Positions 45,042 through 55,358 are shown, counted from the first letter of the stretch. The stretch: DNA of 64,000 nt from Lucinisca nassula (GCA_963580285.1 OY757025.1:116067900-116131899); one strand, 5' to 3'. Notes: a model not told the origin generated them from the sequence alone. A program made the numbers and translations.

Positions 45042-45307
45042 TTTTGTTTGATTTGAGGTTTAAAATCCCCGTCAGCACTATTAAGGTCATTTTGGAGACG
45101 TTGCTTCCAATTTTGTGGGACTTTTACAAGACACTGAGATGAAATGACATCTCAAGCCCTGCGGCCCAATGAAACCAATTGGGTTTATATGCATGGACAG
45201 TCCAACTCGCACCACTTTACCTTGGCATGTGCCGTTGGTTTCAGCTCTGCGTGAAAGCATCATGCAGCCCAGTCTATTTCTCCAAGCCCTGATGGGCGGG
45301 GGCCAAG
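45042..45307 (-). mobile_element. SINE-A with small deletion, 12-bp target duplication
   Basis: Flanked by CCTAGTTGTTTA at 45030-45041 and 45308-45319, inserted at the left end of an M7 element. Confidence 0.92.
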
Positions 45308-45660
45308 CCTAGTTGTTTAAAGTAGCCTTAGCTTAACAAGCTGGAAATCGGCAATATCTAATTTTGTTGAAAAATATACGGATAAAGCTGCTCGCATGTT
45401 TTTCAGCAAAAAAATAAGTTATATTTGCAATAACTAGAAGTAATCAAAGCTTAAACAATATAATTATGTTAACTCACATCATCATTGGTTGTTGACAGCT
45501 GCAAATGTTAACCGTTTATACAAGTGCGATATCTAATACTGTGATATTTTTTTGCTGAAAAATGTGTAAAGCTACTAACATGTTTTTCAGCAAAAAAAAA
45601 GTTAAATTTGCAAAAATTAAAAAATAATAAGCTTTAACAGTATGATAACTAACAACACCA
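45308..45660. mobile_element. MITE M7, two diverged halves
   Basis: TTTAAAGTAGCCTTAGCTTA, then two GCTGAAAAA/TTTTTCAGC arms and AACAACACCATTG. Decayed. Confidence 0.65.
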
Positions 45661-45664
45661 TTGC

Positions 45665-46870
45665 TGTAATGATCCTAGGTACTAGGACAGATAGGCCTAA
45701 GCAAACAGTGCAGACTCAGATCAGACTGCTCCTGAAGGAGCAGTCTGATCAGGGTCTACACTGTTTGACATTTCTGTGTGTACCTTTTGTATTCCTTCCT
45801 GGATGGTAATGCCATGGTCAAAAATCACTATTCCATCCACGGCCAACTAGTTGGCGACTAGTTTTCATTTGGGGTGACATTGGGCTGGAGTACGGCCGAC
45901 ATGCCACCGGATGTTGAGGTATCGGTGGTGGTCAGAAGGGGCCCAGTGAAATTTTAACTTGCACTTAAAATTCTCACCGACTTCTTAGTCGAATTAAAGT
46001 CGAGCAGAGCTCGTACTGACATCTGGATGATGTTGATGGCATCTGCTGGCACCCTGTGGCTATATAGAGCGGACCCCGACCAATCAGATAATCGGGCAGT
46101 AATCGGCTGACGCCCGGCAGGTTATCAAGCGGAATCCGCTCGACCAATCCTGTTTCGGCTGTCGCTGCTCATTCGCTGACCGGTTTCCTGCTGGCGTCCA
46201 CCTGATTGACACTTGACTATGTAAGGGCCCGATCTTAGATGCGTGCCAGTTTTTAGCGGACCAGTTGGCGTAAGAGGCATCTCATATCCATTTTCTTCGA
46301 AGAAAAGTTTCTTGGACATCAACAAATTGAAGGTTGTTTACCCACCAACCGAGCTGACGCATTTGTTGAACAGACAGAAGATGCAGTTTATATACCCCTG
46401 GACAACTGGACCATTCCTGGCGAGTGTAAACCTGTCCCTCACCTGGGGACGGGTCATGCCCGGCCGGGAACTGGTCGGACATCTGAGAAACATCGACCGA
46501 TGCTCGGCTGGCTAGTAACAGTCGCAAGGTATACGGCCGGCATACAACCAGTAACCTGCAGTACACAGGGCGATTTCCGCCCGGTGATATGCCAATGCTT
46601 CCCCGTTAAAGTCTGATAGACACCGCCTGATTCCCGGTGGATGTCCCTCCAGGCCCCACACGGCATAGTTTTTGTCAAAACCGAGCCAGACACCGGCTTC
46701 TGACCTCTTCTTGACTTGGACAGCTCGGCCGACCACCACGTCTAGTATAGCTCGGCCGTGGTATGCCGAATTTGTGACCAAGGCATAAAACAAATGTGTC
46801 AAAAATTCAGGAGAATTACAGCAAGTCCTCAAGGTGTCCCAATTTGTTTGGGTTTTTATGGTAGTCCTTG
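45665..46870. mobile_element. M4-like MITE split by GC-rich element
   Basis: Left part to 45806 (AAGCAAACAGTGCAGACTCA, GACTGCTCCTGAAGGAGCAG, TTGTATTCCTTCCTGG). Right part from 46789 (AGGAGAATTACAGCAAGTCC, GTTTGGGTTTTTATGGTAGT). Confidence 0.78.
45807..46788. mobile_element. GC-rich element with imperfect terminal inverted repeats
   Basis: About 980 bp, clearly richer in GC than its surroundings. The left end TAATGCCATGGTCAAAAAT and inner CCACGGCC pair with ATTTGTGACCAAGGCATAA and GGCCGTGG at the right. Inside there is a TATATAG with upstream CCAATCAG on the - strand and a 106-codon frame on - (46512-46832, overrunning the right end) that I do not recognise. It could be a non-autonomous DNA transposon that captured foreign sequence, or a TIR element carrying a solitary LTR-like promoter. 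Confidence 0.6.
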
Positions 46871-46921
46871 AGATCTAGATCTGCACTGTTGATGGGCTGT
46901 CATGTTCAGCAGGATCAGGAA

Positions 46922-47224
46922 GCCCCCGCCCATAGGGGCTTGAAGAAATATATGGGCTGCATGATGCTTCCACGCAGAGCTGAATCCGACCTGCACACTA
47001 GTACTGGTAAACCGCTTACAGGATCTAAGCCTGTCCAGGAACCGCGGTGCGAGGCGGACCGTCCATGCTAATAAACCCTATTGGTTTCATTGGGCAACAG
47101 GGCTTGAGATGTCATTTCATCTCAATGTCGGGTAAAAGTCCCACAAAATTGGAAGCCACGTCTCCAAAATGACCTTTACAGTGTTGACGGGGACGTTAAA
47201 CCTCAAATCAAACAAACAAACAAA
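46922..47224 (+). mobile_element. SINE-A, full length, 16-bp target duplication
   Basis: TCAGCAGGATCAGGAA at 46906-46921 and 47225-47240, perfect. Best example of SINE-A target duplication in the window. Confidence 0.96.
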
Positions 47225-47240
47225 TCAGCAGGATCAGGAA

Positions 47241-47613
47241 CAAGTTCCTGCAAAGTTGTTCTTTGAATTTCTTTGATCACGCAATGATGATTGGACATTT
47301 ATTGATAAGGGGTGTTGTTGTTGTTTATCTTTAAAACATATTGCTGTTTATAACCACAATATGCTTGTGCATTTGATAAGGAAGAAAAGCAATTGTTCTG
47401 AAAGAGTTGCCTCCCCTGAAGCTGTGCATTGCTTGATGGGTATTTTTTTCTGCAGACAACATTTTAAAATATTTTTCTTATTTTTCCTGAAAACAGTACC
47501 TGACATCTCATGCAAATTGTCGGAAACAATTTGCTTGAGATCTCAGGTACTGGAAATGTGCAGGAGATGTGGGAGAAATAGAAATATCAACAATTTTGTG
47601 TATGATGAATTAG
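47241..47613. other. No gene; one palindrome
   Basis: Unique sequence with an inverted repeat TACCTGACATCTCATGCAAA / AATTTGCTTGAGATCTCAGG at about 47500-47552. Confidence 0.5.
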
Positions 47614-47624
47614 CCCAGTTAAGG

Positions 47625-47955
47625 TTTTTTGTTTGATTTGAGGTTTAACGTCCCTGTCAACACTGTAAAGGTCATTTTGGCGACGTTGCTTCCAATTTTA
47701 TGGGAAATGACATCTCAAGCCCTGTCGCCCAATGAAACCAATAGGGTTTATAAGCATGGACGGTCTGACTTGTGCACACCGCTTTGCCAGGGCAGGCTTA
47801 GATCCTCTAAGCGGTTTTTTTTTTGATTTGAGGTTTAACGTCCCTGTCAACACTACTAAGCGGTTTACCAGTACTCGTGTGCGGGTGGGATTCAGCTCTG
47901 CGTGGAAGCATCATGCAGCCCATATATTTCTTCAAGCCCCTATGGGCGAGGAAAA
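47625..47955 (-). mobile_element. SINE-A with 11-bp target duplication
   Basis: CCCAGTTAAGG at 47614-47624 and 47956-47966. Part of the TTTTACCCGACATTGAG segment is deleted near 47704, and a tiny second insertion is inside. Confidence 0.92.
47821..47855 (-). mobile_element. Micro SINE-A insertion (~35 bp)
   Basis: Only the 3' end (TTTGATTTGAGGTTTAACGT through CAACACTA) inserted in the larger SINE-A, flanked by CTAAGCGGTTT on both sides. An extreme 5' truncation with a target duplication. Confidence 0.85.
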
Positions 47956-48012
47956 CCCAGTTAAGGTACCATAGGTGTAAGGGTATTTGAACTCCGGCAA
48001 TGTTTTGATTTA

Positions 48013-48497
48013 ACTAAATAGGGTTTATATGCATTGGAAAGTCTGACTCACACCACTTTGCCTGGGCAGACTTAGACATTCTACCTGGTAAGCATCTTGT
48101 TTGTTTGTTTGATTCGATGTTTAACGTCGCGTCAACACTGTAAAGGTCATTTTGGAGACGTTGTTTCCAATTTTGTGGGACTTTTACCCGACATTGAGAT
48201 GAAAAGACATCTCAAGCCCTGTTGCCCAATGAAACCAATAGGGTTTATTAGCATGGATGGTCTGCCTCGCATCGTAGTTACTGGACAGGCTTAGATTCTA
48301 TAAGCAGTTTACCAGTACTAGTGTGCGGGCTGGATTCAGCTCTGCGTGGAAGCATCATGCAGCCCATATATTTCTTCAACCCCTATGGGCGGGGGCCGAG
48401 GTAAGCATTTTACCAGTACTCATGTGCAATCAGTTCCAGCCCTGCGTGGAAGCACCAAGCAGCCCAATCTATTTCTCCATGCTCTGATGGGCGGGGA
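48013..48497 (-). mobile_element. Old SINE-A split by a younger SINE-A
   Basis: Fragments 48013-48095 and 48409-48497 together make one diverged SINE-A. Confidence 0.85.
48096..48399 (-). mobile_element. SINE-A, full length, inside older SINE-A
   Basis: GGTAAGCAT at 48087-48095 and 48400-48408. Confidence 0.92.
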
Positions 48498-48752
48498 ACA
48501 GTCTGGCAGATTATGTTAAAATACATTTTCATCTAGTTTGCTTAATTGTTAGTCAGTCAGAAACCCCATTGATTCTAGTCTCAATATAGATTAGTTAAAT
48601 GACTGAATAATTACATAGGAATTATGAAACAGTGTTTGAACTTTAAAAAATTATGAAAATATTTCATCTATAGATTACATAATTGTGAGTCAGCCAAACC
48701 TCTGCAGATTCCAGCCTCAGAACATGACAGTGCAATCATAGAAAATCACCCA
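48498..48752. other. No gene seen
   Basis: AT-rich. A ~60-bp segment (ATAATTGTGAGTCAGCCA) recurs at about 50376-50400. Confidence 0.5.
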
Positions 48753-48932
48753 TTAACCGTTATCCTGCTGCATAAATTAAGTTTACCGCCCCCATTGCTG
48801 ACTATCAGCCAATCAAATTACCTGATATATCATATTTGTTCAATTCACAAACTACATGTACATGACAAACTGAAAAGCCATCTGACCTGGACAGAGTAAA
48901 AAGGATTTCGCTGCTGTAAATGCAGGATACAG
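48753..48932 (-). mobile_element. MITE M2, decayed
   Basis: TTAACCGTTATCCTGCTG at the left; only one palindrome arm (AAAAGCCATCTGACCTGG) and no clear right end. Confidence 0.7.
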
Positions 48933-49181
48933 GGTGGCCTCGATAGCTCAGTTGGGTACACGTCTGACTGGTGATCAGGAGGACATGGGTTTGATTTTGT
49001 TTGTTTGCTTTGAGGTTTTATGTCCCTATCAACATTGTCATTTTGGAGACGTTGCTTCCGATTTTGTGGGACTTTTACCCGATGTTGAGATGAAATGACA
49101 TCTCAAGCCCTACCGCATAATGATACCACTAGAGTTTTAGATTGGTCTGGCTCATCTTGCCCAGACGTACACATAGACCTT
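48933..49181. mobile_element. SINE-B tRNA-like head joined to SINE-A (-)
   Basis: 48933-48992 has a tRNA-like 5' half (GGCCTCGATAGCTCAGTTGG, CTGACTGGTGATCAGGAG). 48997-49181 is a truncated reverse SINE-A. No tRNA 3' half is present, so it is not a tRNA gene. Confidence 0.8.
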
Positions 49182-49394
49182 TTAACCTTTAGCCTGCTGT
49201 TGGCGAAAACCCCTATTTTTGCAAACAGTGTAGATCCAGATCAGATGGCTTCTGAAGAAGCCATCTGATCAGGATCTACACTATTTGACATTCAGTTTAT
49301 GGATATAGAGAAATTAATAACATCAAGAATTCTGATTGGTTAAAAATCAGAAATGGGTGTGGCTAAATTAAATATTCAGCAGGTTAAAGGTTAA
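49182..49394 (+). mobile_element. TTAA MITE M2
   Basis: 213 bp with TTAA ends; terminal variant CCTTTAGCCTGCTG. Confidence 0.9.
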
Positions 49395-49430
49395 GCTGTG
49401 TGCCAGTATTCAAGTTCAGTCAGTTTCAGC

Positions 49431-49673
49431 TTAAGGGGAATGGGAACACCTTCAGGGGAGGCAACTCCTGAAAATGTATTTTTTGTCTCCCATGTCAATA
49501 GGGGTCAACTCTTAAAGGAAAGAATTTGCTCCTAAGGAGCAAATTCTTTCCTTTAAGAGTAGACCCCTTTTTCAACAGGACAGGGCTTATAGAAAAGCGA
49601 ACAGGAAGTCCCGAAAGTTGTCTCCCTTTGAAAAATGGTGGAAAAATGTGCCAGGTGTTCCCATTCCCCTTAA
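49431..49673. mobile_element. TTAA MITE M1, best copy
   Basis: Perfect inverted ends TTAAGGGGAATGGGAACACC and GGTGTTCCCATTCCCCTTAA (21 bp in all), with a central palindrome at 49501-49566. TTAA ends suggest a piggyBac-type mover distinct from M2 and M3. Confidence 0.92.
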
Positions 49674-49675
49674 GC

Positions 49676-49950
49676 AGAAGCACCATGCAGCCCAATCAAT
49701 TTCTCCAAGCCTTGGTGGATGGGGGCCTGGGTGGCAACCTTCTTTTGTGGAGATTGATCACGAAGTCTTTTCAACGGTCATTCTCTCCCTACCGTTGATT
49801 TCTACTGACTCAAGAAGAGCAGTGAAAGATTGTGCACTGTACTGGTTAACCGCTTGCAATCATAAGTCTGCCTGAGGAAAAGTGTGGATAGGAAAATTGA
49901 CCAGCTCGATATTACCTGAATAATATTGACTGGGCCTTTTAACTCCAAGG
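49676..49950. mobile_element. SINE-A fragment (-) followed by SINE-B (+)
   Basis: 49676-49728 is a reverse SINE-A 5' end. 49729-49950 is a head-truncated SINE-B ending TTGACTGGGCCTTTTAACTC. Confidence 0.82.
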
Positions 49951-50016
49951 ATACAATTCTTAAAGCTTTCTGTGTTATCTGAAACTGATTTTACATTTTT
50001 TGTTTAAGAACCATAG

Positions 50017-50318
50017 GTCACCCCCGCCCATCGGGGCTTGAAGAAATAGATGGGCTGCATGTTGCTTCCACGCAGAGCTGAAATCAACCATCGGCCACAC
50101 ACAAGTACTGGTAATCCGCTTGGAGGATCTTAGCCTGCCCAGGCAAAGCAGTGTGAGTCAGACTGTCCATACTTATAAACCCTATTAGTTTCATTAGGCA
50201 ACAGGGCTTGAGGTGTCATTTCATCTCTGTGCCACTACATTGGAAGTACATGTAATGTCTCCAAAATGACCTTTACAGTGTTGACGAGGACGTTAAACCT
50301 CAAATCAAACAACAAACA
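50017..50318 (+). mobile_element. SINE-A, 13-bp target duplication
   Basis: TTAAGAACCATAG at 50004-50016 and 50319-50331. 50332-50600 after it holds no recognised feature. Confidence 0.94.
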
Positions 50319-50600
50319 TTAAGAACCATAGCTCTTTGAACTTTGAAAATGCTAAAATACAGATTATATAATTGTGAGTCAGCCAGACTCCCCCTGGTTA
50401 CAGCCTCTATCACATGTTAACCTTCTGAAGCATCATCAATCTGATATATCGGATCATGTCTGATAATTTCTACTGATCATGATAAGTTTTCTAACAACTT
50501 GGTTGGAGAGAGAGAAAAAATTAGCCTTTTTATTGAGAAAAAAAGAGTATGATAAATGTCTTGAAATATAGTATAATTCCACTATAAAGACCAGCTAAAA

Positions 50601-50807
50601 TTAACCCTAATCCTGCTGAATAATTAATCAAGGTACACCCCATTTCTGACTTTGAACCAGTCAGATTCCTTGGTGTTATTTCTTCCTACAAATCACAAAC
50701 TGAATGTCAAACAATGTAGATCCAGATCAGATGGCTTTTTCAATCTGATCTTTTTCTACCATGTTTGCAAAAGAAGGGGTTGTCATTATCAGTGGAATAA
50801 AGGTTAA
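50601..50807 (-). mobile_element. TTAA MITE M2, palindrome shortened
   Basis: TTAACCCTAATCCTGCTG and AGTGGAATAAAGGTTAA ends; one palindrome arm reduced. Confidence 0.88.
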
Positions 50808-50820
50808 GACAAGACTGAAT

Positions 50821-50938
50821 TCTTCTTTCAAAAACATAGATAAAAAGGTTCTTCTTTCAAAAACATAGATAAAAAGGTTCTTCTTTCAAAAACATAGATA
50901 AAAAGGTTCTTCTTTCAAAAACATAGATAAAAAGGTTC
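50821..50938 (+). repeat. 29-bp tandem repeat, four copies
   Basis: Unit TTCTTTCAAAAACATAGATA plus AAAAGGTTC, essentially identical copies, so recent. Confidence 0.97.
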
Positions 50939-51003
50939 AGTTTTTCAAAATTCTTTGTGTTTTCTACACCCAGTGTTCTGTAATAATTGACCACCTTTCA
51001 GAC

Positions 51004-51296
51004 CACCCCAGCCCATTGGGGCTTGGAGAAATAGATGGGCTACATGATTCTTCTACACAGAGCTGAAACCGACCGCACAACGAGTACTGGTAAATTGCTT
51101 AGAGGATCTAAGCCTCCCCAGGCAAAGTGGTGCGAGTCCATGCTTATAAATCCTATTTGGTTTCATTGGGTGACAGGGCTTGAGATGTCATTTCATGTCA
51201 ATATCGGTAAAAGTCCCACAAAATTGGAAGGAACATCTCCAAAATGATCTATACAGTTTTGACGGGGACGTTAAGCCTCAAATCAATCAATCAAAA
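51004..51296 (+). mobile_element. SINE-A
   Basis: CCACCCCAGCCCATTGGGGC start and CGTTAAGCCTCAAATCAATC end. Confidence 0.9.
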
Positions 51297-51400
51297 CCCA
51301 GTTTTAAAATAGGAATTTTACTATACATGTATCTACCAAGCGTAATGAAATTAAGAGAACACATTTGGGACTGTTCCAAAGTGGTCTTTCAAAGTTGGTC

Positions 51401-51613
51401 TTAACCCTTATCTTGCTGTTCACGACAACCCCTATCTTTGCAAACAGTGTAGATCCAGATCAGATGGCTTCTGAAGAAGCCATCTGATCAGGATCTACAC
51501 TGTTTGGCATTCAGTTTATGTATTTGTAGCAATAAATTACACCAAGTAATTTGATTGGTTGATAGAGAGAAATGGGTGTGGCTTTAATGAATATTCAGCA
51601 AGAGAAGGGTTTA
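51401..51613 (+). mobile_element. TTAA MITE M2
   Basis: Full palindrome; the right target is mutated (GGGTTTA). Confidence 0.9.
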
Positions 51614-51835
51614 TAGGCAGTTTTACTGTATTTTATCATGCCTGTTTTAGCAAGCCTATGAAATTGATTGAATGCACAGGAAAGGATGCAGTTATCAGTT
51701 TGCATGATTGGTCAGAATGATTATAGCCTTCTCCCGAGCACACTTAGTCATTCTAATAGTCATCTAGGATAGCATTATATTGCACAAATATGCTTTTTTG
51801 GTAGGTTTGGTTCATTTAATGAGGCAGATCATCCC

Positions 51836-52048
51836 TTAACCCTTCTCTTGCTGAATATTCAGTTTAGCCACACCCATTTCTGACTTTGAATCAATCAGAT
51901 CACTTGATGTAATTTATTCCTACAAATTCATTAAATGATTGTCAAACAGTGTAGATCCTGATCAGATGGCTTCTTCAGAAGCCATCTGATCTGGATCTAC
52001 ACTGTTTGCAAAGATAGGGGTTGTTGTGAACAGCAGGATAAGAGTTAA
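51836..52048 (-). mobile_element. TTAA MITE M2
   Basis: 213 bp with intact TTAA ends and palindrome. Confidence 0.92.
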
Positions 52049-52055
52049 AGCCTAG

Positions 52056-52145
52056 CCGTTTCTTTGAGTGGCATGGCCTGAGAAGTCATTTCATCTCGGT
52101 GTCCAAAATGACCTAAGTGGTGGTGTCAGGGATGTGAAACTTCTA
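52056..52145 (+). mobile_element. SINE-A fragment, old
   Basis: GTCATTTCATCTCGGTGTCC and AAAATGACCTAAGTGGTG. Confidence 0.6.
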
Positions 52146-52229
52146 GGAAATTTCAATGGCTCAAATGCTAATGACTCCTTTAACATGAATGATTCAAACT
52201 CATCATCATCATCATCAACGGATTTTTGA

Positions 52230-52640
52230 TTAACGTGCAGGTACAGGGGCAACGTCCACATAAGTGGGCCCCCTTTCAGGTAGCTGGCTTGCTGCACGCA
52301 TGGCAGATCTTACACCAGATCTCCAGGCTTGTCTATCATGAGGATCGATAGCAGAGAGCTTCCATTCTCTGCAATCTCTTTCTGTTAGCTGCTTCCAGGT
52401 CATCTTGGGCCTTCCTGGCCCCCGCTTTCCACCTACCTGTACATGTATGTCACAGGCAGTCTTGACTGCACCGTTGGAGCGTTCCACATGTCCATGCCAG
52501 CGAAGCCTTCTCTCTTTCAGGATGAGGTTTAGGTCCTCATTGCAAGACGCTCAAGTAACTCACTGGACCTGATGGTGACGGTGTCCTGTGGCTTGACATT
52601 GCAGATCTGTCTGATCATTGCCCTGTCATTCCCAGTTTTC
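52230..52640 (-). pseudogene. LINE reverse-transcriptase C-terminus, frameshifted
   Basis: Read on -: DRAMIRQICNVKPQDTVTIR, SSELLERLA, a frameshift at about 52545, then LNLILKERRLRWHGHVERSN, GKRGPGRPKMTWKQLTERD, SAMRAASQLPERGPT and a stop at 52230. The RLRW(H/F/Y)GHVER and G(K/R)RGRP-type motifs are typical of the C-terminal end of non-LTR retrotransposon polymerases, after the catalytic and thumb regions. The fragment is 5'-truncated, as is normal for LINE copies. A TCATCA-type simple repeat (about 52198-52217) follows its 3' end. The enzyme core is absent, so it is inactive. Confidence 0.88.
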
Positions 52641-52682
52641 TGTTCTTGTTCTTGAATTCCTGTGGAAATTATCCCGTAACTC

Positions 52683-52940
52683 CTGGGACCAGTTGTTCAA
52701 AGCATCATTAGCTTAATGAACTCGTTAGTGGTCAAAATGATAATTGTCCTAATAAGTTAAATAAGTGAAACATTAGTATTTTTGCTGAAAAAATGTGAGC
52801 AGCTTCTGCATTTTCTTCAGAACAAATACTGATATTTTTGTTTAATTCTGCACAAAAACATACACTGTAGCAAGTTGCCCAGACACTTCTAATGAGTACC
52901 CACAACATAATATTTTCAAGCAGAAATAAGAAAAATAATA
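52683..52940. mobile_element. M7 half joined to M6 half
   Basis: GACCAGTTGTTCAAAGCATC and AAAAAATGTGAGCAGCTTCT (M7) run into TTCTGCACAAAAACATACAC and AATGAGTACCCACAACAT (M6). Confidence 0.7.
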
Positions 52941-52949
52941 TTTGGATGT

Positions 52950-53263
52950 CCCCTCTTAACTGGGGCTATGAGGTTTCATACTTCAATTAGGGGTCAAGAT
53001 ACCCCCTCTTATCGGGGGCTTTGGGGTTTCATGGTTCAAGATTTTCTATATTATGGGGGTCAAGTTGGTACAATAGTATGGTAAATTATGGTTAATAAAT
53101 TATCTTGTCAAATGGAGCACACTTGGGAATGTAAACTGAAGTATAATGTATTATGACAGAGGAGACTGTTGGTAGCTTACACAGATGATAGAAGAGCTTT
53201 AACCAGGTAAAAAAAAAAAAAACAATCTTAAAAGCAGCAAATCATATTTTGAAATATTATCTC
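52950..53263. other. No gene seen
   Basis: AT-rich, with two short GGGGCTATGAGGTTTCAT-like repeats near 52962 and 53017. Confidence 0.5.
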
Positions 53264-53475
53264 TTAACCTTATCCTGCTGAATATTTAAATTAGCCAGTC
53301 CCATTCCTGACCACCAGCCAATCAGATTACATGATATAATATTTTCCTTCAAATTCACAAACTGAATGACAAACAGTGTAGATCCTGATCAGATGGCTTC
53401 TGAAGAAGCCATCTGATCTGGATCTACACTGTTTGCAAAGATATGGGTTATCGGGAACAGCTGAATAAGGGTTAA
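53264..53475 (-). mobile_element. TTAA MITE M2
   Basis: TTAA ends, diverged terminal GGGAACAGCTGAATAAGGG, full palindrome. Confidence 0.9.
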
Positions 53476-53479
53476 GATT

Positions 53480-53800
53480 TTAGCGCTTGCCGTGATTCGA
53501 ACTAACCCACAGATGTGATGATGTTGCTTAGCACTGCAGTGGCTGTACATCCTTACCAACTGCACTGCAGAGGCAAACCCTAAAAATGATGCATCTGTCT
53601 GTAGCACAGTTTGTAAGGACCAGAGGCCACTGCAGTGCCAGGACACATGTCCGTGGGTCCTTACAGACTGCACCCCCCCCCCCCCCCCCCCCAAAATGAT
53701 GCCTTTGTAGCGCAGTTGGTAAGGATGTGAGGCCACTGCAGTGCTAGGTGACGTGGCCACATCTGTGCGTGGGTTCAAATCACGGCAAATGCAAATATTT
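53480..53800. repeat. Inverted tRNA-like repeats with poly-C spacer
   Basis: The right arm reads TTGTAGCGCAGTTGGTAAGG and later GTGGGTTCAAATCACGGC (A- and B-box-like). The left arm is its reverse complement (GCCGTGATTCGAAC, CCTTACCAACTGC). A third decayed copy and a 21-C run lie between. These are tRNA-derived SINE pieces, not a tRNA gene, since no acceptor stem closes. Confidence 0.75.
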
Positions 53801-53896
53801 ATTTATTCCTGATTATGTCTCCACTATGGTTGAAAAAAAAAAAAAAAAGTAAAAAAAACGGCTTGGTACACAACAGCCTCATTATGACACTATGGT

Positions 53897-54042
53897 ATTG
53901 GTTCATTGGGCGACAGGGCTTGAGATGTCATTTCATCTCAAGGTCGGGTAAAAGTCCCACGAAATTGGAAACAACATCTCCAAAATGACCTTTGCAGTGA
54001 TGACAGGGATGTTAAACCTCAAATCAATCAAACAAACAAAGA
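53897..54042 (+). mobile_element. SINE-A, 5'-truncated, 16-bp target duplication
   Basis: ATTATGACACTATGGT at 53881-53896 and 54043-54058, perfect; only the 3' half is inserted. Confidence 0.95.
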
Positions 54043-54127
54043 ATTATGACACTATGGTTTGGGTCTAAAGCAAAAACCAGTGTTTCTAAACAAAAATGTA
54101 TAGGTTATTATTTATAAATTATCAACT

Positions 54128-54312
54128 TTTTGGATCTACCATAAAGTCCTTGAGGACTGGCTGTAATTCTCCTAAAATTTTAACAAATTTGTTTCACAAT
54201 CCTGCAAGGAGTCCAACGGAATGGCAAATGGTGTAGACCCTGATCAGACTGCTCAGTCTGATCTGGGCCTGCACTGTTTGCCATTCCGTATGCAACGGCC
54301 TTGCTGTCCCAA
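54128..54312. mobile_element. MITE M4
   Basis: AGTCCTTGAGGACTGGCTGT, CTCCTAAAATTTTAACAAAT, GATCAGACTGCTCAGTCTGATC. An M5 remnant precedes it. Confidence 0.78.
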
Positions 54313-54585
54313 TACTTAATATGATCATTACAGTACCTTTAAAATGTTTTGTATCCAAAACTGTGTAATAATATTAAGACTTTTGGTATATTTTGTGTGT
54401 CAAGCCTAATATTTTAGGCTGTCTATGAAGTCCTACTTTCTCTGAAAAAAATGTCATCTGCTTCAAATTTGGCTTAGCATTTTAAGGCTTTAAAACCAGG
54501 TTTCTGTGTCTCAAAAACAAACAGATACATCTTACACTTCGACTTTTGTCATACTTGTAACTACTGACCTGGCCATCATTATGGT
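54313..54585. other. No gene seen
   Basis: Unique AT-rich sequence. Confidence 0.5.
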
Positions 54586-54798
54586 TTAACTCTTATCCTG
54601 CTGTTCACAACAACCCCTATTTTTGGAAACAGTGTAGATCCTGATCAGATGGCTTCTTCAGAAGCCATCTGATCTGGATCTACACTGTTTGACATTCAGT
54701 TTATGAATTTGTAGGAATAAATTACATCAAGTAATCTGGTTGGTTCAAAGTCAGAAATGGGTGTGGCTAAACTGAATATTCAGCAAGAGAAGGGTTAA
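54586..54798 (+). mobile_element. TTAA MITE M2
   Basis: 213 bp, TTAA ends, palindrome in the opposite asymmetric state (CCTGATC first), so hairpin arms swap between copies. Confidence 0.92.
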
Positions 54799-54888
54799 GG
54801 CATCATGTTAAGAAGTCCATGCTATGAATACCCCCTATAAACCCCCGCTTTATATAGAGAAAACTTGGGTTTACAGTGTATAAATTAT

Positions 54889-54985
54889 TTTTCTTATTTC
54901 TGCTCCAAGACATTGGTTTTGGGTGCTTGTTAGAACTTCCCCAACGAACATCCACAAACTATGGTCATTTCATAAATAAGAAAAA
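54889..54985. mobile_element. M6 palindrome, decayed
   Basis: TTTCTGCTCCAAGACATTGG and GGTGCTTGTTAGAACTTCCC with a shortened second arm. Confidence 0.65.
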
Positions 54986-55060
54986 CATACAAATTTTCAT
55001 CAGGGAAATAACCCTTTTGGAGGCATGAAACAATGCACAATGTCACATGATTGGTGTTAT

Positions 55061-55358
55061 TTGTTTGATTTGAGGTTTAAAGTTCCCGTCAAAACTGTTA
55101 AGGTCATTTTGGAGATGTTGCTTCCAATTTTGTGGGACTTTTACCCGACATTGAGATGAAATGACATCTCAAGCCCTGCCGCCCAATGAAACCAATAGGG
55201 TTTATTAGCATGGACGGTCCGCCTCGCACCGCGGTTCCTGGACAGGCTTAGATCCTCTAAGCGGTTTACCAGTGCTAGTGTGCGGGCCAGATTCAGCTCT
55301 GCGTGGAAGCATCATGCAGCCCATATATTTCTTCAAGCCCCTATGGGTGGGGGCTGAC
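55061..55358 (-). mobile_element. SINE-A, full length, 12-bp target duplication
   Basis: GATTGGTGTTAT at 55049-55060 and 55359-55370. Confidence 0.95.

Noticed and set aside
46243..46832. Frames in the GC-rich element as host exons
   Set aside because: No recognised domain or splice sites, and inverted repeats bound the segment, so it is treated as mobile-element content.
48933..48992. tRNA gene (GATAGCTCAGTTGG start)
   Set aside because: Only a tRNA-like 5' half is present; no anticodon arm in place and no closing acceptor stem. It is a SINE-B head.
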